Notes: generated by a model not told the origin, from the letters alone. DNA of 64,000 nt from Gammaproteobacteria bacterium (GCA_041395725.1 JAWKZW010000001.1:4946501-5010500); one strand, 5' to 3'; positions 50,931 through 60,851 are shown, counted from the first letter of the stretch. Translations and numbers: made by a program.

Positions 50931-53918
50931 TTAAGGTTCTCCCCACAACTTATTCAACACGTCCAGCTCACGCCGGCCTTTTTCCCTGTCAGGCTGTGCC
51001 AGCATCATCAATGCCAGTTTTTTGGGATTCAGATGAGGGTTGTATTGGCGGGCCCTGGCAATATATTTGGGTGCTTCTTCCGGTTGCCCAAGCAGCACCA
51101 GTTCGATAGCCGCAATCACATTGGCATAACCGTAGGCCGGGAACGCCAGTATCTCCGCCTTGACCAGCGGCAGTGCCGTTTCGTAATTGCCGGCCAGGTG
51201 CTCCACCAGGGCAAGATACCAGGGCTGAATATTCGCCATCCCCGCCTCCGGGGCTATCTCCATGGCGCGCTCGATCGCGCGCCGCCCGTCGTCGTAGCGC
51301 CCGACATAGGCGTAGGCCTGGCCGATGGATAATAGCGCCTCGGCGCTGGCAGGGTTGCGCTTCAGAACCGCTTCCAGGGTTTCGATAGCACGCGCCTGCA
51401 GGCCACCGTAATTTTCCGCAGCACCGATCCAGACCAGCGCGTACAGGTCATCGCCTGCCAGGGATTTCGCCAGCCGCAGGTGTCTCTTGGCTTTCTCCAG
51501 CAAGGCCACAAACTCTTCGTCCGTGTACATGCCATTGACCAGCAGAGCATTGCAGGCCCAGCTCAGCATGGCATGGGCCAGGCTGGATTCCGGCGCCAGC
51601 TCCAGAGCCTTCTCCAGGTTGGTGAGATTCTGTTTGAACACCTCGGGATTGGCAGCGGTCTGTTGCCCGGATGCGACGGCCGAACGCATGCAATAGCCCC
51701 ATACCCCCAGCTGTTCTTCCGGTAATCGCTGGGCCCGGGCTGTCTCGGCGGTAATCAGATGAGCGAACAGGCTGCCGGCGATCCTGGCGACAAACTCATC
51801 GTAATCTTCTTCGACAGATTCAGTGGAGGCATCAAAGTTCTTAGCCCAGATCGTTGTGCCGGAGTCTGTCTCGATGAACTGCACACCAATCCGCAGGCGC
51901 GACCCCAGTTTACGGATACTGCCCTCCACCACGTAGCGCACCTCAAGGTCCCTGCCGATATCCCGTACCCCGGCGGACTGTTCACTGAACGCGATCGTTG
52001 CGGCCCGGGCAGCGACCCGAATGTGCCGGTTTGCCGACAATGCCGTTATGATGTCTTCGGTCAGGCCGTCGCCAAGAAACTCAATATCAGGATCGGATGA
52101 ACGCAAGGTGAAGGGCAGGATGGCGATGCCAGGCCGATCTGAACCGGCCGGCACGTCACCCGCTGCCGGGCTGCTGGCCACGGTCGCCGGCGCGGCACTA
52201 CCGGCATCCTGCCAAAGAGCTTCCAGGGCCTCATACTCGCGAGCCCCCTTGTCGCGGTCCGGTTGTCCGAAAATCATGTGGCGCAGCTTGGCCGGCTGCA
52301 ACTGCGGGTTGTGCTCCTTCGCTTGCGCAATATAACTGCTGGCCAGCGGCTCATTGCCGATGAAAAAGGCGCAAAGCCCGGCAATAATATTCGCGTAACC
52401 GTAAGCCGGCTCATCACGAACCTTGCGCTCCAGATGCGCAGCGGCCACTTCGTAGTCGCCCTGTACATAGTAAATCTGGCCGCGGACCCAGTCGTAATAA
52501 TGGGAATAGCCTTTCTCAGGAGCCAGTTCCTCGGCGCGCGCGATAGCCTCCCGGGCCGCATCGTAGTTGGCCAGGTAAATATTACTCATGCTGGCAATGT
52601 ACCAGGCCTCCGCACTGGCCGGATTGCGTCCCAGCACCTGGTTCAGGTGGTAAAGCGATCGCTCCTGCATGCCGGCGAAATTTTCCGTGGCCGCAATATA
52701 GGTAAGGGTCAACAGGTCATCCTGAACCAGCTCTCTAGCCAGGGCGAAATGAGTCTTTGCCTTCTGCAACAGCGCATCATATTCAGCGTCTTCGTAGAGC
52801 CCATTGAGAATCGCCGAATTGCAGGCCCAGGCCATGAGTGCGTTGGCCAACGGATAATCCGGAGCGAGCTCGATCGCCCGGTCCAGGTCAACAATCACCC
52901 GCTGCCAGCCATCAAGCGACCCGGCACCGCGTCCGATGGATATGGCGGCCCGCTGACAATACTCCCAGGGGCCCAGGGTTTCGGGCGGGGCATGGGTGGC
53001 GCGCTCGGCCTCCGCCGCATATAACTGGGTAAACAGATTTCCGACCATCCGTTCCAGGATGGCATCGGACGAAGTCAGCAGTTCATCCAGCGGGGCATCA
53101 AACTTTTTCGCCCACACATGCGCGCCAGTCGTCGCTTCGATCAGCTGAATGGTGACACGACACTGATTGCCCATTTTGCGGATGCTGCCCTCTACCACAT
53201 AGCGCGCATTGAGCAGCCTGCCCACCTCCCGGATATCAGCAGATCTGCCTTTGAAAGCGAAGGAAGAGGTGCGAGCGGCTACGGACAGATGCCGATTACT
53301 GGACAGCGAGGTGAGCATGTCCTCGGTCAGGCCGTCAGCCAGAAATTCGATTTCCGCATCGGTGGACATATTAACCAGCGGCAGCACCGCGATCCCGGGT
53401 CTGGAATCGGAGCTGCCCTCCTGATTTCTCACGCCTGGCAGCGGTTCCTCACCACCAGGTGAAGTTGAGGCAGACCTTTCCGGTATCCTGCCTGCTGGTC
53501 TGGTTTCCAGGTCCTGTTCAACAACTCCGACACTGCAGGGCGGCCCCAGAGAGCTGACCAGCTGCTGAAAGCCACTGTCCTGATCCGTACCGTCCCAGGC
53601 GGAAAAGTCCAACGCATGAAGCTGACGAAACCCGAGGGGGGGAGCTGTGCCATCCAGAGAGATTGGCAGCAGTTTTCGCTCCGTACGGGCATACTCGGCC
53701 TCGTCCCGAACCCAGTGCGAGATCACGGAGCTGCTTGACCACGCCACAATCACGATGGCTGCCGCCATCAGCTCGGTTTCGATCAGTTGGGAAAACTCGG
53801 CGCCTCCGCTGATATTGCGATCCCACCAGACTGAATATCCTGTTCCGGTCAGGGCGCTGGCAAGGTTCTCCATCCGGGCTCTGTCGTCCCGTGCGTAGGA
53901 AATGAAAATGTCAGCCAA
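50931..53918 (-). CDS. TIR-domain protein with duplicated TolB-like/TPR module
   Basis: 995-residue protein. Residues about 1-135 are a TIR domain: DIFISYARDDRARMENLA, then VWWDRNISGGAEFS and the helix SHWVRDEAEYA with the glutamate used by NADase TIRs. After a low-complexity linker come two copies of a module: TolB-like beta domain (RPGIAVLPLVNMS / RPGIAILPFTLRS, then EFLADGLTEDMLTSL / EFLGDGLTEDIITAL) and TPR repeats. Each copy is about 390 residues. In related proteins a cyclase or kinase domain precedes TolB-TPR. TTG 53918 is chosen because AGGGTAAG precedes it; the frame upstream is unlike a TIR start. Confidence 0.88.
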   Translation of the reverse strand: MADIFISYARDDRARMENLASALTGTGYSVWWDRNISGGAEFSQLIETELMAAAIVIVAWSSSSVISHWVRDEAEYARTERKLLPISLDGTAPPLGFRQLHALDFSAWDGTDQDSGFQQLVSSLGPPCSVGVVEQDLETRPAGRIPERSASTSPGGEEPLPGVRNQEGSSDSRPGIAVLPLVNMSTDAEIEFLADGLTEDMLTSLSSNRHLSVAARTSSFAFKGRSADIREVGRLLNARYVVEGSIRKMGNQCRVTIQLIEATTGAHVWAKKFDAPLDELLTSSDAILERMVGNLFTQLYAAEAERATHAPPETLGPWEYCQRAAISIGRGAGSLDGWQRVIVDLDRAIELAPDYPLANALMAWACNSAILNGLYEDAEYDALLQKAKTHFALARELVQDDLLTLTYIAATENFAGMQERSLYHLNQVLGRNPASAEAWYIASMSNIYLANYDAAREAIARAEELAPEKGYSHYYDWVRGQIYYVQGDYEVAAAHLERKVRDEPAYGYANIIAGLCAFFIGNEPLASSYIAQAKEHNPQLQPAKLRHMIFGQPDRDKGAREYEALEALWQDAGSAAPATVASSPAAGDVPAGSDRPGIAILPFTLRSSDPDIEFLGDGLTEDIITALSANRHIRVAARAATIAFSEQSAGVRDIGRDLEVRYVVEGSIRKLGSRLRIGVQFIETDSGTTIWAKNFDASTESVEEDYDEFVARIAGSLFAHLITAETARAQRLPEEQLGVWGYCMRSAVASGQQTAANPEVFKQNLTNLEKALELAPESSLAHAMLSWACNALLVNGMYTDEEFVALLEKAKRHLRLAKSLAGDDLYALVWIGAAENYGGLQARAIETLEAVLKRNPASAEALLSIGQAYAYVGRYDDGRRAIERAMEIAPEAGMANIQPWYLALVEHLAGNYETALPLVKAEILAFPAYGYANVIAAIELVLLGQPEEAPKYIARARQYNPHLNPKKLALMMLAQPDREKGRRELDVLNKLWGEP

Positions 53919-54203
53919 CTTACCCTGCTCCCTCAACCTGCTACTGCCTTTGAGCACGAAGCATAAAATTATTACACCGCCAAGTCCATGCATGCTCTCG
54001 CGGGTACAGCAACACTTACCGCCCCAGACGCCGCGTGACCAGATAGTGACGCGTTGCCCACTTTGGAAACCCAGCTCCCTGCCGGCTCATTGCTTTCAGA
54101 GTCCGATTGAAAATTATAAGATCAACCACACTAGCGGCTGAAACGTCGGATACAGTCCCCCGCTGCCCCGGCAATATGCCAGGTCACGGCGCCCTCAAAC
54201 CTG

Positions 54204-54719
54204 TCAATTCCGGGTACTGAAATAAATAACTGCATACACGAGTACGGAAATGGCGATATAAAGCCTTTCCACCAGTCGTCGCCGGTCCGGGTTATCCCGG
54301 GCCCTGCTGATATCAACGAGCGCCTGACGGAGCAGAAAAGTGTATAGGACATAGTAAAGAAACGGGATAACGTGAATAGAGACTGGATAGTCCGCGAGCG
54401 TCGTTCCAAACAGATTCAGGATCCAGCCAATCTCCGCGTAAATGCCGAACAATCCGAGCCCGGCATTGATGAACATCCACTTGACCTCCTCCCGGCCGAA
54501 CATGGCCAGGTAGAAAATCAGGTATACCAGAATGGCGAACCCGCCGTGCATATAGAGAAAACCGGCGCCGGGCCCGTCGAGGGAATAGGCCATGAAAAAA
54601 CCGGACAGGCCGAAGGCCAGCATGTGCACCATGAAAAAAGGATAGATGTAGAGCCAGGGGATCTCGGCGCCCTTATCGTATTTTTTGCCGTTGATGGTCA
54701 GTGCGCTTTTAAGTTTCAT
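54204..54719 (-). CDS. Hypothetical membrane protein
   Basis: 171-residue protein with five or six hydrophobic segments and an N-terminal cytosolic stretch MKLKSALTINGKKYDKGAE. The first helix begins at about residue 20 with IPWLYIYPFFMVHML. A basic C-terminal loop precedes the last helix (SRARDNPDRRRLVERL). Reads as a small multi-pass protein of unknown function. ATG 54719; the six codons upstream in frame are not needed. Confidence 0.7.
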   Translation of the reverse strand: MKLKSALTINGKKYDKGAEIPWLYIYPFFMVHMLAFGLSGFFMAYSLDGPGAGFLYMHGGFAILVYLIFYLAMFGREEVKWMFINAGLGLFGIYAEIGWILNLFGTTLADYPVSIHVIPFLYYVLYTFLLRQALVDISRARDNPDRRRLVERLYIAISVLVYAVIYFSTRN

Positions 54720-54935
54720 AGAGTGACCAGGATGCACCGCATCCGGAAGTTCAATTGAACAGCTGCTTTACCAGCCTGACCAGCAGTCAAAGTGATCCTT
54801 CGCCCAGGGTCATGGGTCACATCAGTTCGATCAGCACCCCCGCCTCAGCGGCTCACAAAGCTTGTCGCAGGCTGCTCGCCTGATGCATTGCGCATACTGT
54901 ACTGTCCGGTCTGGTTGGGACCGACTGCGGCACCA

Positions 54936-55625
54936 TCAGGCAACCACGCCAAATAATCGACCAACACCTGCTGTTAACGCCATAGCGAGCGCGCCCCAGA
55001 AAGTTACGCGAATCGCACCAACAGCAATAGGGGCGCCACCAGCCCGTGCGGCGAGAGCGCCGAGCACCGCCAGAAATACTAACGAGAAACCGGCAACTAC
55101 TGCGATCAGCCGGGATTCTGGTACAACCCATGCCACCAGCAAGGGAAGAGCAGCACCAATTGTGAAGGTTGCTGCTGAAAAAAATGCTGCCTGGACGGGC
55201 TGAGCACCAGAACCCTCTGATAACCCTATTTCATCACGGGCGTGAGCCCCGAGCGCGTCATGAGCCATCAGTTTTTCTGCGACCTGCATCGCCAGGGCTG
55301 GCTCAAGCCCCCTGGTTTCATAAATCTGCGCAAGCTCTTCCTTCTCAAATTCGAAATCGTTCTCCAGTGATCGCTTCTCGATCATCAGGTCGGCGTTTTC
55401 GGTATCTGACTGTGAGCTTACAGACACATACTCGCCAGCTGCCATTGACATTGCCCCGGCAACCAACCCCGCAACACCCGCCAGCATAATACTCTCCGCT
55501 GAAGCACTGGCCGCGGCCACACCGATAATAAGACTGGCGGTAGATACGATGCCGTCGTTAGCACCCAGTACAGCTGCACGCAGCCAGCCAACACGATGCG
55601 ATCGGTGAATTTCATGGTGACTCAT
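54936..55625 (-). CDS. VIT1/CCC1 family iron/manganese transporter
   Basis: 229-residue inner-membrane transporter exporting Fe2+ or Mn2+. Family features: RVGWLRAAVLGANDGIVST at the first helix, AGAMSMAAGEYVSVSSQSD at the second, and a metal-binding cytosolic loop rich in acidic residues (EFEKEELAQIYETRGLEP and ALGAHARDEIGL). Length fits the bacterial type. ATG 55625 follows GAGGCACCCC. No regulator nearby. Confidence 0.9.
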   Translation of the reverse strand: MSHHEIHRSHRVGWLRAAVLGANDGIVSTASLIIGVAAASASAESIMLAGVAGLVAGAMSMAAGEYVSVSSQSDTENADLMIEKRSLENDFEFEKEELAQIYETRGLEPALAMQVAEKLMAHDALGAHARDEIGLSEGSGAQPVQAAFFSAATFTIGAALPLLVAWVVPESRLIAVVAGFSLVFLAVLGALAARAGGAPIAVGAIRVTFWGALAMALTAGVGRLFGVVA

Positions 55626-56114
55626 GGGGTGCCTCGGTCGCTTTAGCGCACACAACAACTCAACAATGAGGCCATGGACCTCACAATAGAAAACAGCGGG
55701 TTTACCTTGTAATTCGACATCAGCCAATCCGACTGAGTAAAACCTTACGAAACACGAAAATATTGTCCCGTCAATCCACTGCAACCTGGAAACAAAAGGT
55801 ATATCCGATACTGTGGATTGTCCAGCCTGTTGACCTGTGTGCCTGCCAAACCTCGTAATCGTTAAGATCAGCAACTGATCGACGGCCTGTTATCCCCCGG
55901 GCAGCCCGGGCGGACCAGGAAGATGAGGAGCGGATCGTGCCTGGCAGACATAGGTTGAACAAGGCCCGGAAAACTTTGCTGCATGAATGCCATTCTCTTT
56001 ATAGCTGTCGAGTAAGTCGTGGCTCAGCCTGCTTGACAAGCTTCCGCTCCCGGTACGTTCACAGTTCTGAAATCCTATGAGGAAGTGAATACTCATTGGA
56101 GAACAGGCGCATCG
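55626..56114. other. Intergenic region, nothing recognised
   Basis: About 490 bases upstream of the VIT1-like gene with no gene. The only local structure is CCCGGG-CAG-CCCGGG (55893-55907). A possible short minus-strand frame (55771-55962) has no ribosome site. It leads into the hexamer array. Confidence 0.4.
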
Positions 56115-56198
56115 TTCAGGTTCAGATTCAGATTCAGATTCAGATTCAGATTCAGATTTAGATTTAGATTTAGATTCAGTTTCAGTTTCAGTTTCAGG
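56115..56198. repeat. Hexamer tandem repeat (14 units)
   Basis: Fourteen hexamers of the form TTYAGN: TTCAGG once, TTCAGA six times, TTTAGA three times, TTCAGT three times, TTCAGG once. The variant units are grouped in blocks, as if the array grew by slippage after point changes. The plus-strand translation gives an artificial Phe-Arg run, so it is not coding. Confidence 0.9.
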
Positions 56199-56231
56199 AT
56201 CCGCAACGGTTTAATGTCGCCCCCAACAGAA

Positions 56232-56378
56232 GGCTTCGTGGCGCGAGACAGGCTGTTGCTGCAATCAAAGCCCAGCGCCGAGGGAGGGAAAATGACCGCC
56301 CTACAGGGCATTTTCCTGACTGAGGGCACCCCGGAGGGGCGCGGGCTGCAGCAACAGCCTGTCCCGCGCCACGGAGCC
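56232..56378. mobile_element. Hairpin element with 32-bp inverted ends
   Basis: The left end (56232-56263, starting GGCTTCGTGGCGCG) and right end (56347-56378) match in 30 of 32 positions as inverted repeats. Between them is an internal hairpin AAAATG-ACC-GCCCT / AGGGC-ATTTT (56290-56315). The right half and the core occur again at 57275-57386. No coding capacity; it is probably a non-autonomous mobile or REP-type unit. From 56379 to 56766 I see nothing more than a C-rich stretch (56396-56470) without a gene. Confidence 0.65.
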
Positions 56379-56766
56379 GATCGAAGCCCCCTTACACCTC
56401 CCTACCCCACCTTCCTGCCCCATCTTCCTATCCCACCGTCCTACCCCACCTGCGGACCACACCGCCCCGGCTCGCCGACCCCACCCGCCAACTCCTGCTG
56501 CCGTTCCCAAATTACTCTTCCCACTATAAAGCCTTTAAAGCAGCCGACCCCGATGCGCTCAGCCTGAGAAGGAAGGTCAAGTCATGCCAATTGACCCTCA
56601 GGCCCACTTGAAGTAACTTCATTTTAAGCTCGGCATACAGAAAAGGGCTCTCCAGCCTTGAAAATAATAAGAAGTCAAAAAACGTGCTTATGTAAAAACA
56701 ACCGATCGGTCCACAGCGCTGCCTGGTTCGCCCGACCATCAAAATGAAATCAATGAGGATTAAGAA

Positions 56767-57240
56767 ATGAGATGTTTAAAATGGAATCCGCTGCTATCGA
56801 TTCTGCTGGCGATATCCGGTTTTTTCTCTTTACCCGCATTCGCTGATGGCACTTACATCGGCGAGGCCTGCTGGGAAATACAAGGCATAGGCGACGAAGA
56901 ACCCAGCGAGGGCACGGACTACATCAAACTGGCAATCTTCGATATCGGCGACGGCCACTTCACACTGAATGGGTACTCCTTCAGCAGCGATGACGAATCG
57001 GTGGATGAACGAACCTTATTGAATGGGAACGGGGAGTTATTCGGGGATCAGATTATTTTTCAACTGAGCGGACTTACCTCGGACCCGGATGAAATGTTTT
57101 CCCTTTCCGTTCGCACTGTGCTGTCGCTCAGCACCTTAAGCGGCACCGTCGATGTTCTCGGCACAGGGATAGACAGAAACACCCAGGAGTCTGGCATTCT
57201 GTCCGATTCAGGAACTGTGACTATTGCCGTGTGTCCGTAG
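56767..57240 (+). CDS. Secreted protein of unknown function
   Basis: 157-residue exported protein: signal peptide about 1-26 (GFFSLPAFADG), then an acidic mature domain with two cysteines (EACWEIQG near the start and CP at the end) that could form one long-range disulfide. The pattern of alternating beta strands (KLAIFDIGDGHFTLNGYSF) suggests a beta-sandwich. No family recognised. The ATG is preceded by ATGAGGATTAAGA, a weak site. The gene lies between two copies of a non-coding repeat, so it may have been carried with them. Confidence 0.7.
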   Translation: MRCLKWNPLLSILLAISGFFSLPAFADGTYIGEACWEIQGIGDEEPSEGTDYIKLAIFDIGDGHFTLNGYSFSSDDESVDERTLLNGNGELFGDQIIFQLSGLTSDPDEMFSLSVRTVLSLSTLSGTVDVLGTGIDRNTQESGILSDSGTVTIAVCP

Positions 57241-57274
57241 CAGACTCTTCCAGAAACAGAGTGAGAGCATAAAG

Positions 57275-57386
57275 GAGGGAAAATGACCGCTTTCAAGGGC
57301 ATTTTCCTGACCGAGGGCACCCCGGAAGGGGCGCGGGGTGCAGCAACAGCAGGTGCCGCCCCGCGAAGCCGATCGAAGCCACATCA
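57275..57386. repeat. Second, partial copy of the hairpin element
   Basis: From GAGGGAAAATGACCG to CCGATCGAAGCC this stretch matches 56281-56388 base for base except for scattered changes, with GGGCATTTTCCTGAC and GAGGGCACCCCGGA fully kept. The left inverted arm is missing and the right arm is changed (GCAACAGCAGGTGCCGC), so it can no longer form the long stem. It immediately follows the gene at 56767. Confidence 0.7.
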
Positions 57387-57472
57387 ACCCATCCCTGACC
57401 AGGCATCGTAACCACGACAACTGAGCGCTGAGCGGGTAACGCAAAGTTGTCAAACGTTGAGATAATGGCCAG

Positions 57473-58978
57473 CTAACGGTCTGGCACCCGCCCCCCGGTA
57501 ATCTGCTTCATCACTCTGCCCCGCTCCAGCCGCTCGTCCTCTCCTACCTGATTAGCCAGCAACACAGCCTGGTCTTCAACTGTGGACGGATAGCGACGCA
57601 GGAAATCCCGGGCGCTCATGGCCTCGGGCAAACGCACCAGGTTGAGACGATGGGGGGCAACATCCCGGTAGCGGTCATCGCTCAGCGGGCGGAAACTCAT
57701 GATCGACTCTGCCAGTACCCGACCATTACCGTCCCAGCGAGCCGCCAGGGTATAGCCGAGAATCTGATAGACGTTACCGTCTTTGGCGGCATACAGCACA
57801 TAACCTCTGACGGGATCCCCCTGCTGCCCTTCGGGCGGATTGACACTGAAATCCGCCCAGGCTACATCCAGACTGTTGAGGGTCTGACGGTCACTCTGAT
57901 TCGCCGTAATACCCGGCTGCTGCAGAAACGCTGACAACGCTGCCTGAGGTGAAGCGGCCTCGGCGAACGACAGCTGCATGACCGCGTCCCTGCCCGGTGC
58001 CCCCGCCTGAACCGACTGGGAATTGTTCTGAGTGGCCCAGTCAGTGGGAAAGGTCAGCTCCAGGCCCAGCTCCGGCTGGATGAAGCGCCGGCCAATGAAA
58101 TAGCCCTGTCGCGGGTCCTCACCAAACACCAGACCGTCAAGCCGGGCCAGAAATTCATCCCGCCCCAGACGGTAATCACTGAAACTCTGTTGCGAGCGGG
58201 CGATGCGCTGCTCATTGGCAGCCACACGGTCACCGGGATTGGGATGGGACAGCATCCAGCCCGGGACTCCCATCTCCTCGGCACTGGGGCTGGTGGACTG
58301 CAACATACGCATTACCGCAGTCATACCGGCCGGATCGTGGGTAGTGCGCAGCATGTAACGATAGCCCAGCTCATCGGCCTGCGCCTCGTCCTGGCGACTG
58401 TAACGCAGGGATAAAAGCTGAAACGCCTGCATGAACGCATCGCTATTGGCTCTTACCGTCTCAGACAGAATGGCGCCCCCGATAAAACCGATCATTCCCA
58501 GTTGCTGCTGGGTAATTCGCCGCGCCGCATGACGGGCCGTCACATGTCCCACTTCATGCCCAAGTACGGCTACCAGTTCTGCTTCGGAATTCATGTTGGC
58601 GAGAATGCCGCGGGTAATGTAGATGTAGCCACCCGGCAGGGCGAAGGCATTGATCAGTTCGTGATCCACCAGCTTGAACGACCAGGGAAGATCAGGGCGC
58701 TCAGAGTTGGCGGCAATGGTCATGCCCAGTTCCGTGACATAGTTCTGCAGATCTTCATCCGGATAGCCCCCCCCGAACTGGGCGGTGGCTGACGGATCAG
58801 CCTGTCGCCCCATCTGGATTTCCTGGGCTTCACTGACGAAACTCAATTCCCGCTCGCCTGTGGCCGGATTGACAGCACAACCCTGCAGATACAGCAGCGA
58901 TAAGAGAAGCAGCGCCAGCACGCCACGCCGCGAAGCCTCTGTGTGCCTCAGTCGAGTCGTTTCGAAAGGATGTCTCAT
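57473..58978 (-). CDS. M48 family metalloprotease lipoprotein
   Basis: 501-residue exported zinc protease. A lipobox LQGC at about residues 31-34 marks it as an outer-membrane or periplasmic lipoprotein. The zinc site reads LGHEVGHVTARHAAR (HExxH) with the third ligand in the downstream EAQADELGYRYML. Residues 300-500 form a C-terminal domain unlike the TPR of BepA, so the protein resembles the YggG/LoiP or M48-lipoprotein types. Likely in outer-membrane protein quality control. Confidence 0.87.
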   Translation of the reverse strand: MRHPFETTRLRHTEASRRGVLALLLLSLLYLQGCAVNPATGERELSFVSEAQEIQMGRQADPSATAQFGGGYPDEDLQNYVTELGMTIAANSERPDLPWSFKLVDHELINAFALPGGYIYITRGILANMNSEAELVAVLGHEVGHVTARHAARRITQQQLGMIGFIGGAILSETVRANSDAFMQAFQLLSLRYSRQDEAQADELGYRYMLRTTHDPAGMTAVMRMLQSTSPSAEEMGVPGWMLSHPNPGDRVAANEQRIARSQQSFSDYRLGRDEFLARLDGLVFGEDPRQGYFIGRRFIQPELGLELTFPTDWATQNNSQSVQAGAPGRDAVMQLSFAEAASPQAALSAFLQQPGITANQSDRQTLNSLDVAWADFSVNPPEGQQGDPVRGYVLYAAKDGNVYQILGYTLAARWDGNGRVLAESIMSFRPLSDDRYRDVAPHRLNLVRLPEAMSARDFLRRYPSTVEDQAVLLANQVGEDERLERGRVMKQITGGRVPDR

Positions 58979-59137
58979 AGCAAAAATCTGTGTGGCCTGG
59001 TAAAAAAGGAAGTCAATTCAGGGTATTTTGAGTCCAACCCGCCGGTAATGTGCAAGGTATCTCTGAAAGCGAGTGTTTTTCAAGCACTGCGGTCGGAAAA
59101 CTGGTAGAAAGGATCAGACCGGGCTGGGGAACAGACT

Positions 59138-60832
59138 GTGAACAAGTGCAATTATTTTAATTCTTCCCTGCTGGCCCTGGCACTTCTGCCCGGTCTGAGC
59201 TTTGCTGCTGAGCGGGTGGGGGATTTCTCGCTGCTGGACGAGCAGGGATACCACCATAGCATGAGCTGGTACAACGATCACAAGTCCATTGCCCTGCTGG
59301 TGCATGCCAGCGGCAGCGCGGCAACCGAGTCGGCGCTGCCGGCCTTCGAAGCCCTGCGAGACGAATACACTGACCAGGGCGTCGAGTTCATGCTGATCAA
59401 CCCGATGGGGAGATACAATCGTGAGGCGGTACGTGCGCAGATCCTAGCCTGGGGCGTCGATAGCATGCCTGTGCTGATGGACGACGCGCGGGTCGTATCC
59501 CAGGCCCTGGGCATCGAACGGGCCGGGGAAGTCCTGCTCTATAATCCCAGATCCTTCGCAGTTGAATACCGCGGCAGCGTGGCAGGTGCCGAGCAGGCTA
59601 TCGACGACATACTGGCCGGAAACGAAGTCAGCGCTCCCCTGCTGGCGACAACCGGTGAGCCGATTGACTACCCCGTTCAGTCGGTAGTGTCCTATGCCAG
59701 GGACGTGGCACCGGTTCTGGCTGAACAATGTGCCAGCTGCCATCGGGAAGGTGGCGTCGCGCCGTTTGCCATGGATAGCCATGCCATGGTGCAGGGCTGG
59801 TCACCGATGATTCGCGAAGTGCTGATGACGCGGCGCATGCCGCCTGGCCAGATCGACGCCCATATCGGTGAGTTTATTAATGATCGACTGGTGGATGACG
59901 CCGACATCCGCAATATCATTGCCTGGGTTGAGTCCGGCGCCCCCCGGGACGGCGACAGCGATCCGTTGACCGAACTGACCTGGCCGGAATCCAAGTGGGC
60001 GTTTGGTGAGCCGGACCTGATTCTCGACATTCCCGCCACCACCGTGCCGGCCACCGGCAATGGGGTGTTCAGCAATGTGGAAGTGGTTTTCGACATGACC
60101 GAAGACCGCTGGCTGAAAGCCAGCCAGATCATCGCCGGCGACCGCTCGGTCCTGCACCACACGGTAAACCGCCTGGATTTTCCCGGTGAGGAAGGCCGCG
60201 GTTTTCTTGGTGGCGATCCAAATCCGGATAAGGCCAGTATCACCGCCTATGTACCCGGCGGCACACCACGGGCCATGCCGGAAAATACCGGCGGCCTGGT
60301 GAAAGCCGGTTCCGTGCTGCATCTGAATATGCACTACACGCCGAACGGTCGGGAAACTACTGATACCAGCCAGGTAGGAGTCTGGTGGTATGCCAACGAC
60401 GAGGAACCTGCAGAGCGCATGAACGGGCAGTGCGCCTGCATCTTCCCATTCAACTGGACCACCATTCCGCCTTACGACCCGAACTTTGAACAGACCCAGA
60501 CCATTACCATTTCCAAAGATGCGCACATGTACAGCTTTCTGCCACACATGCACTTCCGCGGCAAATACATGCGTTTCTATGCGGACTACCCCGATGGCAG
60601 CCGTGAAAAGCTGGTCAATATCGCCAAGTACAATTACAACTGGCAGCTCAGCTACACCTACCAGGAGCCGAAATTCATTCCGGCGGGCACGGTCATTACC
60701 GCGGTCGGTGCTTTCGACAATTCACCTCAGAACCCCGCAAATCCGGATCCTTCCCGGGCGGTGGACTGGGGTAACGAAAGCTGGGATGAGATGTTTTTTG
60801 GCGCCATGCAGTATAAGTACGTCGAACAATAA
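59138..60832 (+). CDS. Redoxin-heme-copper monooxygenase fusion protein
   Basis: 564-residue exported protein with signal peptide (about 1-23, PGLSFAAE). Residues 24-155 have a redoxin (thioredoxin-like) fold in which the CxxC is replaced: HASGSAATES stands where W-C-x-x-C would be. Residues about 196-215 contain a c-type heme motif (CASCH). Residues about 285-564 are a copper type II ascorbate-dependent monooxygenase-like domain with VLHHTVN, LHLNMHYTP, LPHMHFRG and WDEMFFG as copper ligands. Start is GTG 59138. A terminator follows. Confidence 0.87.
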   Translation: MNKCNYFNSSLLALALLPGLSFAAERVGDFSLLDEQGYHHSMSWYNDHKSIALLVHASGSAATESALPAFEALRDEYTDQGVEFMLINPMGRYNREAVRAQILAWGVDSMPVLMDDARVVSQALGIERAGEVLLYNPRSFAVEYRGSVAGAEQAIDDILAGNEVSAPLLATTGEPIDYPVQSVVSYARDVAPVLAEQCASCHREGGVAPFAMDSHAMVQGWSPMIREVLMTRRMPPGQIDAHIGEFINDRLVDDADIRNIIAWVESGAPRDGDSDPLTELTWPESKWAFGEPDLILDIPATTVPATGNGVFSNVEVVFDMTEDRWLKASQIIAGDRSVLHHTVNRLDFPGEEGRGFLGGDPNPDKASITAYVPGGTPRAMPENTGGLVKAGSVLHLNMHYTPNGRETTDTSQVGVWWYANDEEPAERMNGQCACIFPFNWTTIPPYDPNFEQTQTITISKDAHMYSFLPHMHFRGKYMRFYADYPDGSREKLVNIAKYNYNWQLSYTYQEPKFIPAGTVITAVGAFDNSPQNPANPDPSRAVDWGNESWDEMFFGAMQYKYVEQ

Positions 60833-60851
60833 TCCGTTGTCGCTTCGACTC

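Noticed and set aside
56085..56567. Open frame with a Phe-Arg repeat
   Set aside because: It is only the translation of the hexamer array and the hairpin element, with no ribosome site.
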